Positions 26,475 through 35,150 of a stretch of DNA of 64,000 bases are shown here, piece after piece (position 1 is the first letter of the stretch; each line of letters opens with the position of its first letter). The notes under the pieces are model-generated. The model did not search any database, was not told where the DNA came from, and saw only the letters and a list, made by a program, of their open reading frames with translations. Location of the stretch: the NCBI RefSeq assembly GCF_004136315.1, contig NZ_CP029562.1, forward strand, positions 4,363,501 to 4,427,500, read 5' to 3'. The position numbers and the translations under genes were made by a program. This stretch comes from Mesorhizobium sp. Pch-S. GTDB taxonomy: Bacteria > Pseudomonadota > Alphaproteobacteria > Rhizobiales > Rhizobiaceae.

Positions 26475-26554
26475 AATCACTTGGCGGTGCAAAAATGGCG
26501 CGAAAACAAAAGCTTAGATCGGTTCCGCGTTTCCGTGAAAACGGAGCGCTCTAA
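26453..26554 (+). repeat. Mosaic palindromic repeat, variant copy
   Basis: The right half (GTTCCGCGTTTCCGTGAAAAC...GCGCTCTAA) is that of the family. The left half is different: AGAGCATTCTGTAGCCAAGTAGAATCACTTGGC, a separate small palindrome. This shows that the element is a mosaic of exchangeable modules. It overlaps the 3' end of the broken acetyltransferase. Confidence 0.6.
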
Positions 26555-26637
26555 GGGGCTGACAATTTCAAGCAACTGTCAGCTGACCGTGCGAAACGCA
26601 TGTGACGGCATTGGCTTCCGCAGTGAAGGACGCTACC

Positions 26638-26656
26638 AATTTCACATTGTGAAATT
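26638..26656. promoter_or_regulatory. Perfect inverted repeat upstream of the TRAP operon
   Basis: AATTTCAC and GTGAAATT (8-bp perfect arms, 3-base centre). A TTGACA-like -35 box lies about 18 bases downstream, and the dctP-like start about 95 bases downstream. Position and symmetry suggest an operator for a GntR- or LacI-type regulator that is not encoded next to it. Confidence 0.45.
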
Positions 26657-26751
26657 TTTCGGCTGGCTTTGCTTGACAAGCCTTGGCACAGCCGACAAGT
26701 TCCGCATTGTAGATAACGCGTTAACTATCGACTGTTCCAGGGAGGATGGGA

Positions 26752-27807
26752 ATGGCCATTTCGCGTCGGAAATTCATGCAGGGTTCCGCTTCGCTTCTGG
26801 CGGCGCCGGCGCTGCTCGGCAGCACGGGCGCCCGCGCGCAGGAGACCGTGACGCTCAAGCTGCATCACTTTCTGCCACCGGTCTCCAACGTGCATTCCAA
26901 GCTATTGGAGCCGTGGGCAAAGCAGGTGGCCGCCGACAGCGGCGACAAGCTCAAGATCGAGATTTATCCCGCCATGCAGCTCGGCGGCAAGCCGCCGCAA
27001 CTTTATGACCAGGCGCGGAACGGGGTCGTCGATATTGTCTGGACATTGCCTGGCAATACACCAGGACGTTTCCCGTCGACCGAAGTGTTCGAACTGCCCT
27101 TCGTAGCGGCATCGAAGGCCACCGCCAATGCACCGGCAGCGCAGGAATATGGCGAAGCCAACCTCGTCAAAGAGACCGCAGACGTCAAACTTCTGTCGTT
27201 CTGGGCACATGACCAAGGCCTGATCCACACCAACAAACCGATCGCCAAGATGGAGGATCTTGCAGGCCTAAAGCTGCGCAATCCGACCCGACTGGCCGGC
27301 GAGGCGCTTTCGGCGCTCGGCGCGGTCTCGGTGTCGATGCCCGTTCCGCAGACGCCGGAAGCCCTGGCGCAGAAGGTGATCGATGGCGCCGTGATCCCCT
27401 GGGAAGTCGTGCCCTCGATCAAGGTCGACGAACTGACCCGCTACCACACCTCGGTTCCGGGTACGCCGACGCTCTACACCGCGACCTTCTTCCTGGCCAT
27501 GAACAAGGATCGTTATGCCGGTCTGCCTGACGATCTGAAGGCAGTGCTCGACAAGAACTCCGGCATGACCTTTGCCAAGCTCGCGGGCAAGATGTGGGAC
27601 GATGTCGGCACGCAAGTTGCCGAGAAGGTCAAGGCCAGCGGCAAGAACACGGTCTCTGAAATCAGCGAGGAAGAGAAAGCCCGTTGGGTCGAAGCGACGA
27701 AATCCGTGCGCGAGAAATGGGTCGAGGACATGAAGGGCAAGGGGCTCGATGGAGCTGCTCTGCTTGAACAGGCCAAGGCCCTGATTACGAAATACAGCGC
27801 AGCCTGA
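26752..27807 (+). CDS. TRAP transporter substrate-binding protein (DctP family)
   Basis: 351 residues. Start at the second ATG (26752): GGGAGG is 7 bases upstream of it but abuts the first ATG at 26746. The signal is of twin-arginine type (SRRKFMQGSASLLAAPALLG). TVTLKLHHFLPPVSNVHSKL begins the mature fold. LAGLKLRNPTRLAGEALSALG (about 166-186) carries the conserved arginine that binds the ligand carboxylate, followed by PEALAQKVIDGAVIPWEV. It captures an organic acid in the periplasm for the two membrane subunits encoded next. Confidence 0.92.
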   Translation: MAISRRKFMQGSASLLAAPALLGSTGARAQETVTLKLHHFLPPVSNVHSKLLEPWAKQVAADSGDKLKIEIYPAMQLGGKPPQLYDQARNGVVDIVWTLPGNTPGRFPSTEVFELPFVAASKATANAPAAQEYGEANLVKETADVKLLSFWAHDQGLIHTNKPIAKMEDLAGLKLRNPTRLAGEALSALGAVSVSMPVPQTPEALAQKVIDGAVIPWEVVPSIKVDELTRYHTSVPGTPTLYTATFFLAMNKDRYAGLPDDLKAVLDKNSGMTFAKLAGKMWDDVGTQVAEKVKASGKNTVSEISEEEKARWVEATKSVREKWVEDMKGKGLDGAALLEQAKALITKYSAA

Positions 27808-27814
27808 TGCGGGC

Positions 27815-27915
27815 AGCGTTTTCGTCTTTCACGGAAACGCGGAAACGCTCCAGTTCTTAGTTGTTGCGCGATTCCGGGCGGAAAACCGTTACATACTTTT
27901 CCTGGAATTGCTCTG
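27815..27915 (-). repeat. Mosaic palindromic repeat, reversed copy inside the TRAP operon
   Basis: Read on the minus strand it runs GAGCAATTCCAGGAAAAG, GGTTTTCCGCCCGGAA, then the GTTTCCGTGAAA palindrome, in the order of the copies at 47244 and 6419 but inverted. It sits between the binding-protein gene and the small-permease gene, where its hairpin could lower expression of the membrane subunits relative to the receptor. Confidence 0.8.
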
Positions 27916-27960
27916 GCGTGGCCGGTTGCGCCTTTCGCCAATCCGGATGAGGGAGGTTTG

Positions 27961-28464
27961 ATGGAGGCGCAATCGGGGTCGCCGGGGCGCTTTGCCCGCG
28001 TCGCTGAACAGATAGCGGCGGCGGTGGCGATTGCCGGCGGCTTGCTGATCCTGATCGTTGCAGGACTCGTCACCACCAGCGTGATCGGCCGCTGGCTGTT
28101 CAGCAAGCCGATCCCGGCCGACTATGAATTTGTCGAGATCGGCATCGGTGTAGCCGTCTTCGCCTTCCTGCCCTACACGCAGATGCGCAATGGCCACATC
28201 GCTGTCGACACCTTCACGCAGCGCCTGCCAGCCAGGCTGAATGCCAGGATCGATGCCGTGTGGGATCTCGTGCTCGCTGCCTTCCTCGGCTTCTTTGCCT
28301 GGGGGCTGGTGTCCGGCGCACAGGAATCCTTCCAGTACAACGAAACCATGGTTCAGATTTCCTGGCCGATCTGGCCGGTCTACGCGATTTGCGCAGTTCT
28401 TGCGGTGGTGGCCTTCCTTGGCGCCTTGGCGGTTGCCGTGCTGAAGTTCGGAGGCCGCCCGTGA
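27961..28464 (+). CDS. TRAP transporter small permease (DctQ family)
   Basis: 167 residues, ATG at 27961 with GAGGGAGG upstream. Four membrane helices at about 18-42, 52-70, 98-118 and 130-160. VIGRWLFSKPIPADYEFVEIG and YTQMRNGHIAVDTFTQRLP are the family signature blocks. It partners the large permease encoded next, overlapping it by 4 bases (GTGA). Confidence 0.9.
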   Translation: MEAQSGSPGRFARVAEQIAAAVAIAGGLLILIVAGLVTTSVIGRWLFSKPIPADYEFVEIGIGVAVFAFLPYTQMRNGHIAVDTFTQRLPARLNARIDAVWDLVLAAFLGFFAWGLVSGAQESFQYNETMVQISWPIWPVYAICAVLAVVAFLGALAVAVLKFGGRP

Positions 28465-29900
28465 GCGGTGTCGAACTCGCCCTTTTCGGTTTCGCGGCAA
28501 TGCTGGTCCTGATTGCGATCCGCATGCCGATCGCACTGGCCATGCTGGTGGTCGGCGCAGGTGGCTACGCCTATCTCTCCGGCTGGAATGCGCTGTTCTA
28601 CTACCTGCAGACCAACACCTATCGGCAGTTTGCGTCCTACACGCTTTCGGTTATCCCGCTGTTCATCCTGATGGGTGCGCTGGCCGAGCGTTCCGGCATG
28701 GCGGCAACGCTGTTCCAGGCGGCGGAGCGGCGGTTGGGCAAGACGCGTGGCGGTCTGCCGATGGCGGTCATCCTTGCCTGTACCGGCTTCGGCGCCATCT
28801 GCGGTTCCTCGGTCGCGACCACGGCAACATTCGGGCGTGCGGCAATGCCGGAGTTGCGGAGAGCCAAAGTCGACCTCGGCCTCGCCACCGGCACGATTGC
28901 GGCAGGTGGCACGCTGGGCATCCTCATCCCGCCTTCGGTCATCCTGGTCATCTATGCCATCACCGCCGAGCAGAACATTGCCAAGCTGTTCCAGGCGGCG
29001 CTCATTCCTGGCCTGCTGGCTGCTGCTTTCTACTGCATCGCGATTACCGTCGTCGTGCGGCGGCGGCCGGAATTGGCCCCGCCGGTCGAGCGGGAAATAG
29101 AACGCTTGCCGCAACCGGCATGGGCGCGGCCTGCCGGCGGCCTGGTAGCACTGGCTGCCATCGGCGCGGGGTTCCTGGGTCTGGTCAGCATCACGGTCGC
29201 GGTGCTCGCAGCGATCATCGGGCTGGTGCTGCTGGTTGCCGATTTCGCGCTGGTGCCTGCTGCCGCTGTTGCGGTCATCGTCGTGGGCGGCATCTATGGT
29301 GGAGTCTTCACCCCGACGGAAGGGGCGGCGGTCGGCGTCATCGTCATGCTCGTCTTTGGGCTCGCGCAGCGCAAGCTGAATGTCGGTAACATGCGCGAGG
29401 CGCTGCTGCAGACGGCAGAGACCTCGGGCATGATCTTCCTGATCCTGCTTGGCGCGGAAGTGTTCGGCGCCTTTCTGGCGCTGACGCGCATGCCTTCCAC
29501 CGTTGCCGAGATGATCGGCAATTCCGGGATGGCTCCCTATGCGGTGCTGGTCGGCATGCTGCTGGTCTATATCGTACTGGGCGCGGTCATGGACGAACTG
29601 GCGATGATCCTGCTTACCTTGCCTGTCTTCGTGCCGATCGTGCTGGCGCTGGATTTCGGCATGGGCGCGGAGGATGTGGCGATCTGGTTCGGCATCCTCG
29701 TGCTGGTGGTGGTCGGCATCGGGCTTGCCGCGCCGCCGATCGGCCTGAATGTCTTCATCATCAACAAGATCGCCGGCGATGTGCCGATAACCCGCACCTA
29801 TCGCGGCGTGATGCCCTTCGTCATTGCCGACGTGATCAGGCTGGCGCTGCTGACGGCGTTGCCGGCGCTCTCGCTATGGCTGGTGCGCGTGCTGAACTAG
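28461..29900 (+). CDS. TRAP transporter large permease (DctM family), longer than usual
   Basis: 479 residues from the GTG at 28461, whose GTGA overlaps the stop of the small permease. DctM-type topology: FAAMLVLIAIRMPIALAMLVVGAGG at the N terminus, GFGAICGSSVATTATFGRAAMPE, TIAAGGTLGILIPPSVILVIYAI and the late LGAVMDELAMILLTLPVFVPIV and GLAAPPIGLNVFIINKI blocks. Typical members have about 425-440 residues; this one has about 45 extra hydrophobic residues around 220-265, enough for one or two more membrane segments. It drives Na+- or H+-coupled uptake of the ligand. Confidence 0.9.
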   Translation: MSGVELALFGFAAMLVLIAIRMPIALAMLVVGAGGYAYLSGWNALFYYLQTNTYRQFASYTLSVIPLFILMGALAERSGMAATLFQAAERRLGKTRGGLPMAVILACTGFGAICGSSVATTATFGRAAMPELRRAKVDLGLATGTIAAGGTLGILIPPSVILVIYAITAEQNIAKLFQAALIPGLLAAAFYCIAITVVVRRRPELAPPVEREIERLPQPAWARPAGGLVALAAIGAGFLGLVSITVAVLAAIIGLVLLVADFALVPAAAVAVIVVGGIYGGVFTPTEGAAVGVIVMLVFGLAQRKLNVGNMREALLQTAETSGMIFLILLGAEVFGAFLALTRMPSTVAEMIGNSGMAPYAVLVGMLLVYIVLGAVMDELAMILLTLPVFVPIVLALDFGMGAEDVAIWFGILVLVVVGIGLAAPPIGLNVFIINKIAGDVPITRTYRGVMPFVIADVIRLALLTALPALSLWLVRVLN

Positions 29901-29932
29901 ATTGTTTCGGCGCCTCCATAAAGCTCCAGGGT

Positions 29933-30394
29933 TCAAGCGGTCTCGTCACGGCGTTTGGTGCTCATCGAACGCAGCATCTCGTCCATCGCATCGCGCGCGG
30001 CAAAATTGACCCGGGCCATGTCCCGCAGCCGTGCCCGGACCTTATCGGAAGGGGTTGCTTCGGTGCCCTTCAACAACTGGTTGGCCAAAGCTTCGAGCAG
30101 CCGGTTCTGCTGCGCGAGCATTTCTTCATAATTTTCCGAAACCTCATAGAGGATGCGCTTGGTGCCCCGAACGCTGCGGCGGCGGGCAAGCGTGTATTGT
30201 TCGAGGAGGCGCGCGGCGACGCTGGCGCTGCTCTTGCTGATCTCGAGATCGGCGGCGATACGGTCGAGGTCGACGGCTTCGGGCATCAGCAGCAGATAGC
30301 CATAGAGGCGCGCCGCCGCCATTGGCACACCCCAGGGCACGAAGAGCCGGGCGATGTCTTCGATGAAGCATCGATGTTCGTCGATAATTGACAT
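29933..30394 (-). CDS. GbsR/MarR-type winged-helix regulator
   Basis: 153 residues. FIEDIARLFVPWGVPMAAARLYGYLLLMPE (about 10-39) and DLDRIAADLEISKSSASVAARLLEQYTLARR (about 42-72) form the winged helix characteristic of GbsR-like proteins. The C-terminal helix carries many charged residues and dimerises. It is divergent from the methyltransferase gene over a short palindrome that overlaps its own start codon, suggesting autorepression and joint control. Convergent with the TRAP operon, which could be another target. Confidence 0.83.
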   Translation of the reverse strand: MSIIDEHRCFIEDIARLFVPWGVPMAAARLYGYLLLMPEAVDLDRIAADLEISKSSASVAARLLEQYTLARRRSVRGTKRILYEVSENYEEMLAQQNRLLEALANQLLKGTEATPSDKVRARLRDMARVNFAARDAMDEMLRSMSTKRRDETA

Positions 30395-30414
30395 ATTCGA
30401 TATTTTCCGAATAT
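30393..30414. promoter_or_regulatory. Inverted repeat overlapping the GbsR/MarR start codon
   Basis: ATATTCG (30393-30399) and CGAATAT (30408-30414) with an 8-base AT-rich centre. The left arm overlaps the first codon of the regulator. Good symmetry and spacing for a winged-helix dimer; binding is inferred. Confidence 0.55.
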
Positions 30415-30508
30415 ACTTGATTTGCTGAAAATATTACCGGCTCGGCCGGATCAGGGCAATCCGGCTGCCCTCGCCGAAATGGCGCAATTCCCAGCAAGTC
30501 AAAGCGAG

Positions 30509-31183
30509 ATGGCCATGATCCGCTACTATCTGCAGTTGATCATCTGGATGTTTTTCATGGCGGTGGTCACTTTCCTTGCCGCGGGAACACTCGCCTATAC
30601 GGCCGGCTGGGCCATGATCATCCTGTTCATCGGTGGCGGGGTTGCGATGATTGCGTGGCTGTCACGCCGCAGCCCGCAATTGCTGCGCGAACGGATGGCT
30701 TCGCCGATCCAGAAAGATCAGGAGGGTTGGGACAAGATCTGGCTGTCGCTGTTTATTCTCGCCTTCTGCGTGTGGTTTGCCTTCATGCCGTGGGATGCAG
30801 CGCGTTCGAACTTCACGGCCATGCCCATGTGGCTCCAGATCACTGGCGGCCTTCTGGTCCTCGCCAATTACGCGGGCTGCTTCTGGACGTTCAGCGAGAA
30901 TACTTTTGCAGCGCCCGTGGTGAAGATCCAGGAAGGGCAAAGGGTCATCGACAGCGGGCCTTATGCGTTGGTGCGCCACCCCATGTATTCGAGCGCACTG
31001 CTGCTGTTTTTCGGCATGCCGCTGCTGCTGGGGTCCTGGACAGGTCTGTGGGGATCGCTCGTGCTCAGCGTCGCTTTGGCATGGCGTTCCGTGAACGAGG
31101 AAAAGGCGCTGCGACGCCAGTTTGTCGACTATGGCGACTACAGTGGTCGCGTCCGCTATCGGCTGATTCCGTATCTCTGGTAG
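30509..31183 (+). CDS. Membrane methyltransferase-like protein (ICMT/NnrU-like)
   Basis: 224 residues from MAMIRYYLQLIIW; the longer frame from 30422 would run through the operator. Five or six membrane helices. The C-terminal signature RVIDSGPYALVRHPMYSSALLLFFG (about 148-172), then EEKALRRQFVDYGDYSGRVRYRLIPYLW, is that of isoprenylcysteine-carboxyl-methyltransferase-like proteins: the RHPxY motif binds SAM at the membrane face. The substrate is probably a lipid or small hydrophobic molecule. Divergent from the GbsR-like regulator, hence probably regulated by it. Confidence 0.83.
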   Translation: MAMIRYYLQLIIWMFFMAVVTFLAAGTLAYTAGWAMIILFIGGGVAMIAWLSRRSPQLLRERMASPIQKDQEGWDKIWLSLFILAFCVWFAFMPWDAARSNFTAMPMWLQITGGLLVLANYAGCFWTFSENTFAAPVVKIQEGQRVIDSGPYALVRHPMYSSALLLFFGMPLLLGSWTGLWGSLVLSVALAWRSVNEEKALRRQFVDYGDYSGRVRYRLIPYLW

Positions 31184-31200
31184 GGCAGCCGCTTTCTGGA

Positions 31201-32400
31201 TTACTCTGCAGCACTCGCAGGCATGGGCGGCCGCAGACCGCTGCGACGCTCGGCGGCATAGGAGATGACCGCCACGGCAAATGCCACGACCATGGCAACG
31301 ATGCCGAGCACCGGCAGGATGCGATAGCCGTAGCCGGCGCTGAGGACCATGGCGCCGACCGAGGAGGCGAGAGCAATGCCGATGTTGAAGCCTGACGGGA
31401 TCAGCGACGAGGCGAGGTTCGAGGCGTCAGCCGTCCAGGACAGGATACGGGCCTGGATCGGAGCTCCGATGGAGAAGTTGAGCGCTCCCCACAGGGTGAT
31501 CGCTACAACCATCGGCAGCGGGTAAGGACTGACCAGATACACGATCGTCAGCATCACCGCCTGCAGCGCGAACATGGTGATGAGCGACGGCATCAGCTTC
31601 CAGTCCGCCAATCGTCCGCCGACGAAAACGCCGATGGTGGCGCCGACACCATTGAGCAGGAGCACCCACGGCACCTGCGCCTTCGTCAGGCCGGTGACCT
31701 CCTCGAGGAACGGGGTGATGTAGGTGTAGAGCGTCATCTGGCCCATCATCAGCATCAGCATTAGGATGAGTGAGGTCCACACCTGCTGGCGACCCAGCGC
31801 CCGCACTTCATGCGCCAGCCCGACCGGCCTCGTGGAGGCGCCGGTGGCGCGGGGAAGAAGAACCGCCATGGCCAGCAGGGAAGCGACGCCGAGCAGGCTC
31901 ATCACCCAGAAGGTGGCGCGCCAACCCCACAGGTTACCGATCGCGGTGCCGACCGGTACGCCGATGATGTTGGAAACAGTCAGGCCGGACAGGACAAGCG
32001 CGATCGCCATGCCGCGCTGTTCAGGGCGCACCAGACCGACGGCAACCACCATGGCGACGCCGAAATAGGCGCCATGCGCGACCGCGACTGCCACGCGCAG
32101 CACCAGCATCGACAGGAAATCGGGTGCTACGGCGCAGGCGACCTGGCCGATGGTGAAGGCGACGGCAAGGGCAATCAGCAACGTCTTGCGCGATACTTTC
32201 GACGTGGCGAGCGTCAGCAGCGGACCGCCGATGGCGATGCCGAGTGCATAGCCGGAAACGAGGTACCCGGCGCTCGGAATGGAGACACTCAGACCTTCTG
32301 CCACTTGCGGCAGAACGCCGGCGATGACGAATTCGGTTGTGCCGAAAGCGAAGGCGGCGAGGAAAAGCGCAATCAGGGGAAGCGGCATCGTATTGCTCAA
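31201..32400 (-). CDS. MFS transporter, AraJ/DHA1 type
   Basis: 399 residues, twelve helices. LFLAAFAFGTTEFVIAGVLPQVAEGL (about 12-37) is the sugar-efflux/AraJ-type TM1, and TLATSKVSRKTLLIALAVAF (about 63-82) is a shortened motif A. VLSGLTVSNIIGVPVGTAIGNLWGWRATFW is the drug-exporter motif C region. No regulator is adjacent on the same strand; the ligand is unknown. Confidence 0.87.
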   Translation of the reverse strand: MSNTMPLPLIALFLAAFAFGTTEFVIAGVLPQVAEGLSVSIPSAGYLVSGYALGIAIGGPLLTLATSKVSRKTLLIALAVAFTIGQVACAVAPDFLSMLVLRVAVAVAHGAYFGVAMVVAVGLVRPEQRGMAIALVLSGLTVSNIIGVPVGTAIGNLWGWRATFWVMSLLGVASLLAMAVLLPRATGASTRPVGLAHEVRALGRQQVWTSLILMLMLMMGQMTLYTYITPFLEEVTGLTKAQVPWVLLLNGVGATIGVFVGGRLADWKLMPSLITMFALQAVMLTIVYLVSPYPLPMVVAITLWGALNFSIGAPIQARILSWTADASNLASSLIPSGFNIGIALASSVGAMVLSAGYGYRILPVLGIVAMVVAFAVAVISYAAERRSGLRPPMPASAAE

Positions 32401-32445
32401 AAGGCCTATGAAATGGCCTCAGAACACGATCGCGTCTGTCAGGCA

Positions 32446-32483
32446 ATCCAGAAATCGTGGACCACGGTTTAGTTTTTCTGGAT
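32446..32483. terminator. Hairpin between the phosphate transporter and the MFS gene
   Basis: ATCCAGAAA and TTTCTGGAT (32446-32454, 32475-32483) plus inner CGTGG/CCACG pairs make a long imperfect stem just beyond the transporter stop. There is no T-run on the minus strand, so termination strength is doubtful. Confidence 0.45.
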
Positions 32484-32487
32484 GGCC

Positions 32488-34152
32488 TCAGCTCGCTCGC
32501 AGCCGGGAATCGCTGAGCAGGCCGCGCTTTTCGAGCACCGGATAGGCGATTGAGGCCAGCAGCGAGTTGATCTGTTTCAGGTCGCGGATGGTGTCGAGAT
32601 GGATGCTGCTGGTTTCGATGCTGTTGGGCGAGCCGTCGCGCAGACGCAGGAAATGTGCCTGGCTGGTCTGCTTCTCGCGATCGCGCAGCCGGTCCTTTTC
32701 CTCAACGATCTGACGCGCGGTCTCGGCGTCGCTGGAAACCAGCACGTTGAAGGCCAGCCTTGCGTTGGCCAGTACCGAAGCGTGGAAGGCGGTGAGCTCA
32801 CGCCAGCCCTCGGGCGTGAATTCCAGTCCGCGCTCCATCTTCTTGCGCACCAGAGGCAGCATGTTGCGCACGATGATGTCGCCGACCTGTTCGAGCTTGA
32901 CACAGGCACCAATCAGTTCCTGGCAGCGCAAGGCCTCGTCTTCGGTGAGCGAGTTCTTGGTCACCTTGGCGAGGTAGAGCTTGATGGCGGCGTGTTTCTG
33001 GTCGACCCGGTCGTCGAGGGCCGCAAGCGCCCTGATCTTGTCTTCATCGGCCTGTTCGTAGAGGTCGATGACGCGCTTCAACATGATCTCGACGGTTTCG
33101 CAGACGCGCACGACTTCACGGGTGGCGTTGCCGAGCGCCTGCGAGGGCACGCTGAGCGCGGCTTCGTTGAGTGCCGACAGCTCGGTGACCTGGAAAGCGT
33201 CGGCGGGAGCTTCCTTGACGCCCATCGCCACGATCTTCTGGGAGGCCCTGTAGACGAGCCCGGCCAAAGGCAGGCCGGCCAGCAGGATGATGACGTTGAA
33301 CAGGATATGCGCGTTGACGATCTGGTCCGGTCCGGTGCTGCCGAGGAATGTCACCGGTGGCTTGAAGGACAGGAACAAAGCCAGCATGACCAGCGAGCCG
33401 AGTCCGCGCATCAGGAGGTTGCCGACCGGCACGACGCGCACGGCCGGCTCGGCATTGCGGGTGAGCAATGGCGCGATGATCGAGGAGCCGAGATTGACGC
33501 CCAGCACCAGCACGATGCCGAGTTCCGGCGGGATGAAGCCGCGCCCGGCCAGCGTGGTCATCAGCAGCACCGCTGCAATGCTCGACTGGAACAGCCAGGT
33601 GGCGAGCGCTGCCAGAAGATAGGCGGTAACGGGATCGCCCTTGAAATAGTCGATAATGACGGGCAGCAACTGGCTTTCGCGCAGCGGCTCGGAGGCCTGC
33701 CCGATCATCTCCAGCGACAGGAGCAATAGACCGACGCCGATGAGGATGCGGCCGATCTGGCGCCAGTCGCGCCGTTCGGTGGCCATGAACATGATCGTGC
33801 CGGTGATCAGGCAGATCGGCACAATCAGCGATAGGTCGAAAGTGAGCAGCTTGACGACTACGGCCGAGCCGATCTCGGCGCCGCGCACCGCGAGCTGTCC
33901 CGCCATGCCGGAAACGATGCCGGCACCCGCAAAGGAACCCACCAGCAGTGTGACGGCAGTGGAGCTTTGCAGCGCGATCGCCAGCGCCGTGCCTGCCAGC
34001 ACCGCCAGCAGCGGGTTCTTCATGGTGCCGCGCAGCTTCAGCCGCAACACATCGCCATAGGCGCGCTCGACGCCGGTCTTCACCATGCGGGTGGCGAACA
34101 GCATCAGCGCGACGGCACCGGCCAGATGCAGGAGCACGACCGAGCCGCTCAT
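32488..34152 (-). CDS. Na+/phosphate cotransporter, NptA/YjbB type, with PhoU-like C-terminal domain
   Basis: 554 residues. Two inverted transport repeats each hold the QSS motif: TALAIALQSSTAVTLLVGSFAG (about 55-76) and ALATWLFQSSIAAVLLMTTLAG (about 180-201). From about residue 330 a helical PhoU-like domain follows (EVVRVCETVEIMLKRVIDLYEQ, ELIGACVKLEQVGDIIVRNML). Moves phosphate with sodium across the inner membrane; bacterial YjbB-type proteins are linked to phosphate export. Monocistronic. Confidence 0.9.
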   Translation of the reverse strand: MSGSVVLLHLAGAVALMLFATRMVKTGVERAYGDVLRLKLRGTMKNPLLAVLAGTALAIALQSSTAVTLLVGSFAGAGIVSGMAGQLAVRGAEIGSAVVVKLLTFDLSLIVPICLITGTIMFMATERRDWRQIGRILIGVGLLLLSLEMIGQASEPLRESQLLPVIIDYFKGDPVTAYLLAALATWLFQSSIAAVLLMTTLAGRGFIPPELGIVLVLGVNLGSSIIAPLLTRNAEPAVRVVPVGNLLMRGLGSLVMLALFLSFKPPVTFLGSTGPDQIVNAHILFNVIILLAGLPLAGLVYRASQKIVAMGVKEAPADAFQVTELSALNEAALSVPSQALGNATREVVRVCETVEIMLKRVIDLYEQADEDKIRALAALDDRVDQKHAAIKLYLAKVTKNSLTEDEALRCQELIGACVKLEQVGDIIVRNMLPLVRKKMERGLEFTPEGWRELTAFHASVLANARLAFNVLVSSDAETARQIVEEKDRLRDREKQTSQAHFLRLRDGSPNSIETSSIHLDTIRDLKQINSLLASIAYPVLEKRGLLSDSRLRAS

Positions 34153-34592
34153 GGACGCACCGTCGACGCGACGCGCGCGGCATGCCGCAATCCGTCAGGA
34201 TTTACGGATGGAAGTTTGGCCGGTGGCGTCAAACTGGCGTCGGCCTGATTTGAAACGGCGTGGATCATGAGGGTTACATATAGGGCAAAACAGCCGATTC
34301 TTACATTAGCCGGATAATAATTTGCTGTTGATGCAGCCATGCTTCGACAAGCGGCGGCCGGTGTCGGATTTGGACATGAACGGACCATGCCGTGTCGTTG
34401 GTCGACATGAAGCGCATGGACCGGTCAACTGTTGCAAAACGACGGGTCAAAATAGAGAGGAATGCTCTTCGGGAAGGTTTGGAAAGTCTTCTAACCGTCG
34501 GTGTTCATTACGAAATTGTAATGCTGCCATTCAGTTTTGGTTCATGTTGTGAACTCTATTTCCGTCGTGTCTACAAACGAGGAGTCACACCC
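34153..34592. other. 440-base gene-free stretch between two divergent genes
   Basis: No convincing gene: the in-frame extension upstream of 34593 has no family resemblance and no signal. Two short inverted repeats lie near the right end, ATTAC-N6-GTAAT (34507-34522) and GTTCA-N5-TGAAC (34540-34554), both within 90 bases of the RcnB-like start and probably part of its promoter. Confidence 0.5.
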
Positions 34593-35021
34593 ATGAAACG
34601 TCTTGTTCTCTCGGCCATGGCCGTTTCGATGCTGGCTGCGTCAACCCTGCAAGGCTTCGCTGCACCAGTCGCGACGATCTCCGTGCCGCAGTCGAATGTC
34701 ACTGCGGTCCAGTGGCAGGAGCCGATCCGCAAGGATCGCCGTTACGAAGAGCGGCGGCATGGCGACCGGCGTTACGACAACCGCTACGACCGCCGCACCG
34801 TCGAAAAGCGCGTGATCATCCGCAGGGACGTGGTGCGTGAGCCGCACTGGAGGACCGGCCAGCGTTACCAGGAATGGAAACGCTACCAGGGCATTCGCGA
34901 CTACCATCGCTATGGCCTGCGTCGTCCGGGCACCGGCCAGCAGTGGATCCGCGTTGGCGATCAATATCTCCTCGTCGGTATCGCCACAGGCCTGATCGCT
35001 GGCGCACTTGCCGCGCGCTGA
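34593..35021 (+). CDS. Exported basic protein, RcnB-like
   Basis: 142 residues; ACGAGGAG precedes the ATG, and MKRLVLSAMAVSMLAASTLQGFA is a clear signal peptide. The mature half is rich in Arg, Tyr and Asp (RRYEERRHGDRRYDNRYDRR). It ends in the RcnB-type pattern GTGQQWIRVGDQYLLVGIATGLI, where a final hydrophobic turn closes the domain. RcnB in E. coli is a periplasmic protein tied to nickel and cobalt balance; whether this one binds metals is not shown. Ends with a strong terminator. Confidence 0.75.
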   Translation: MKRLVLSAMAVSMLAASTLQGFAAPVATISVPQSNVTAVQWQEPIRKDRRYEERRHGDRRYDNRYDRRTVEKRVIIRRDVVREPHWRTGQRYQEWKRYQGIRDYHRYGLRRPGTGQQWIRVGDQYLLVGIATGLIAGALAAR

Positions 35022-35040
35022 GCCGGGTTCTTCAAAAACA

Positions 35041-35068
35041 AAAAGGCGGCCTGCAGGGGCCGCCTTTT
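35041..35068 (+). terminator. Rho-independent terminator
   Basis: AAAAGGCGGCC and GGCCGCCTTTT arms (35041-35051, 35058-35068) with a 6-base loop, 20 bases after the RcnB-like stop and before dnaG. Confidence 0.85.
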
Positions 35069-35150
35069 CGTTGCGGACGCTGCCTGTGAAAACCGGGCAT
35101 TGCCCGCGATTGCGATAGCCAGTCGGGGCGGCCGTGCTTATATGATCACC

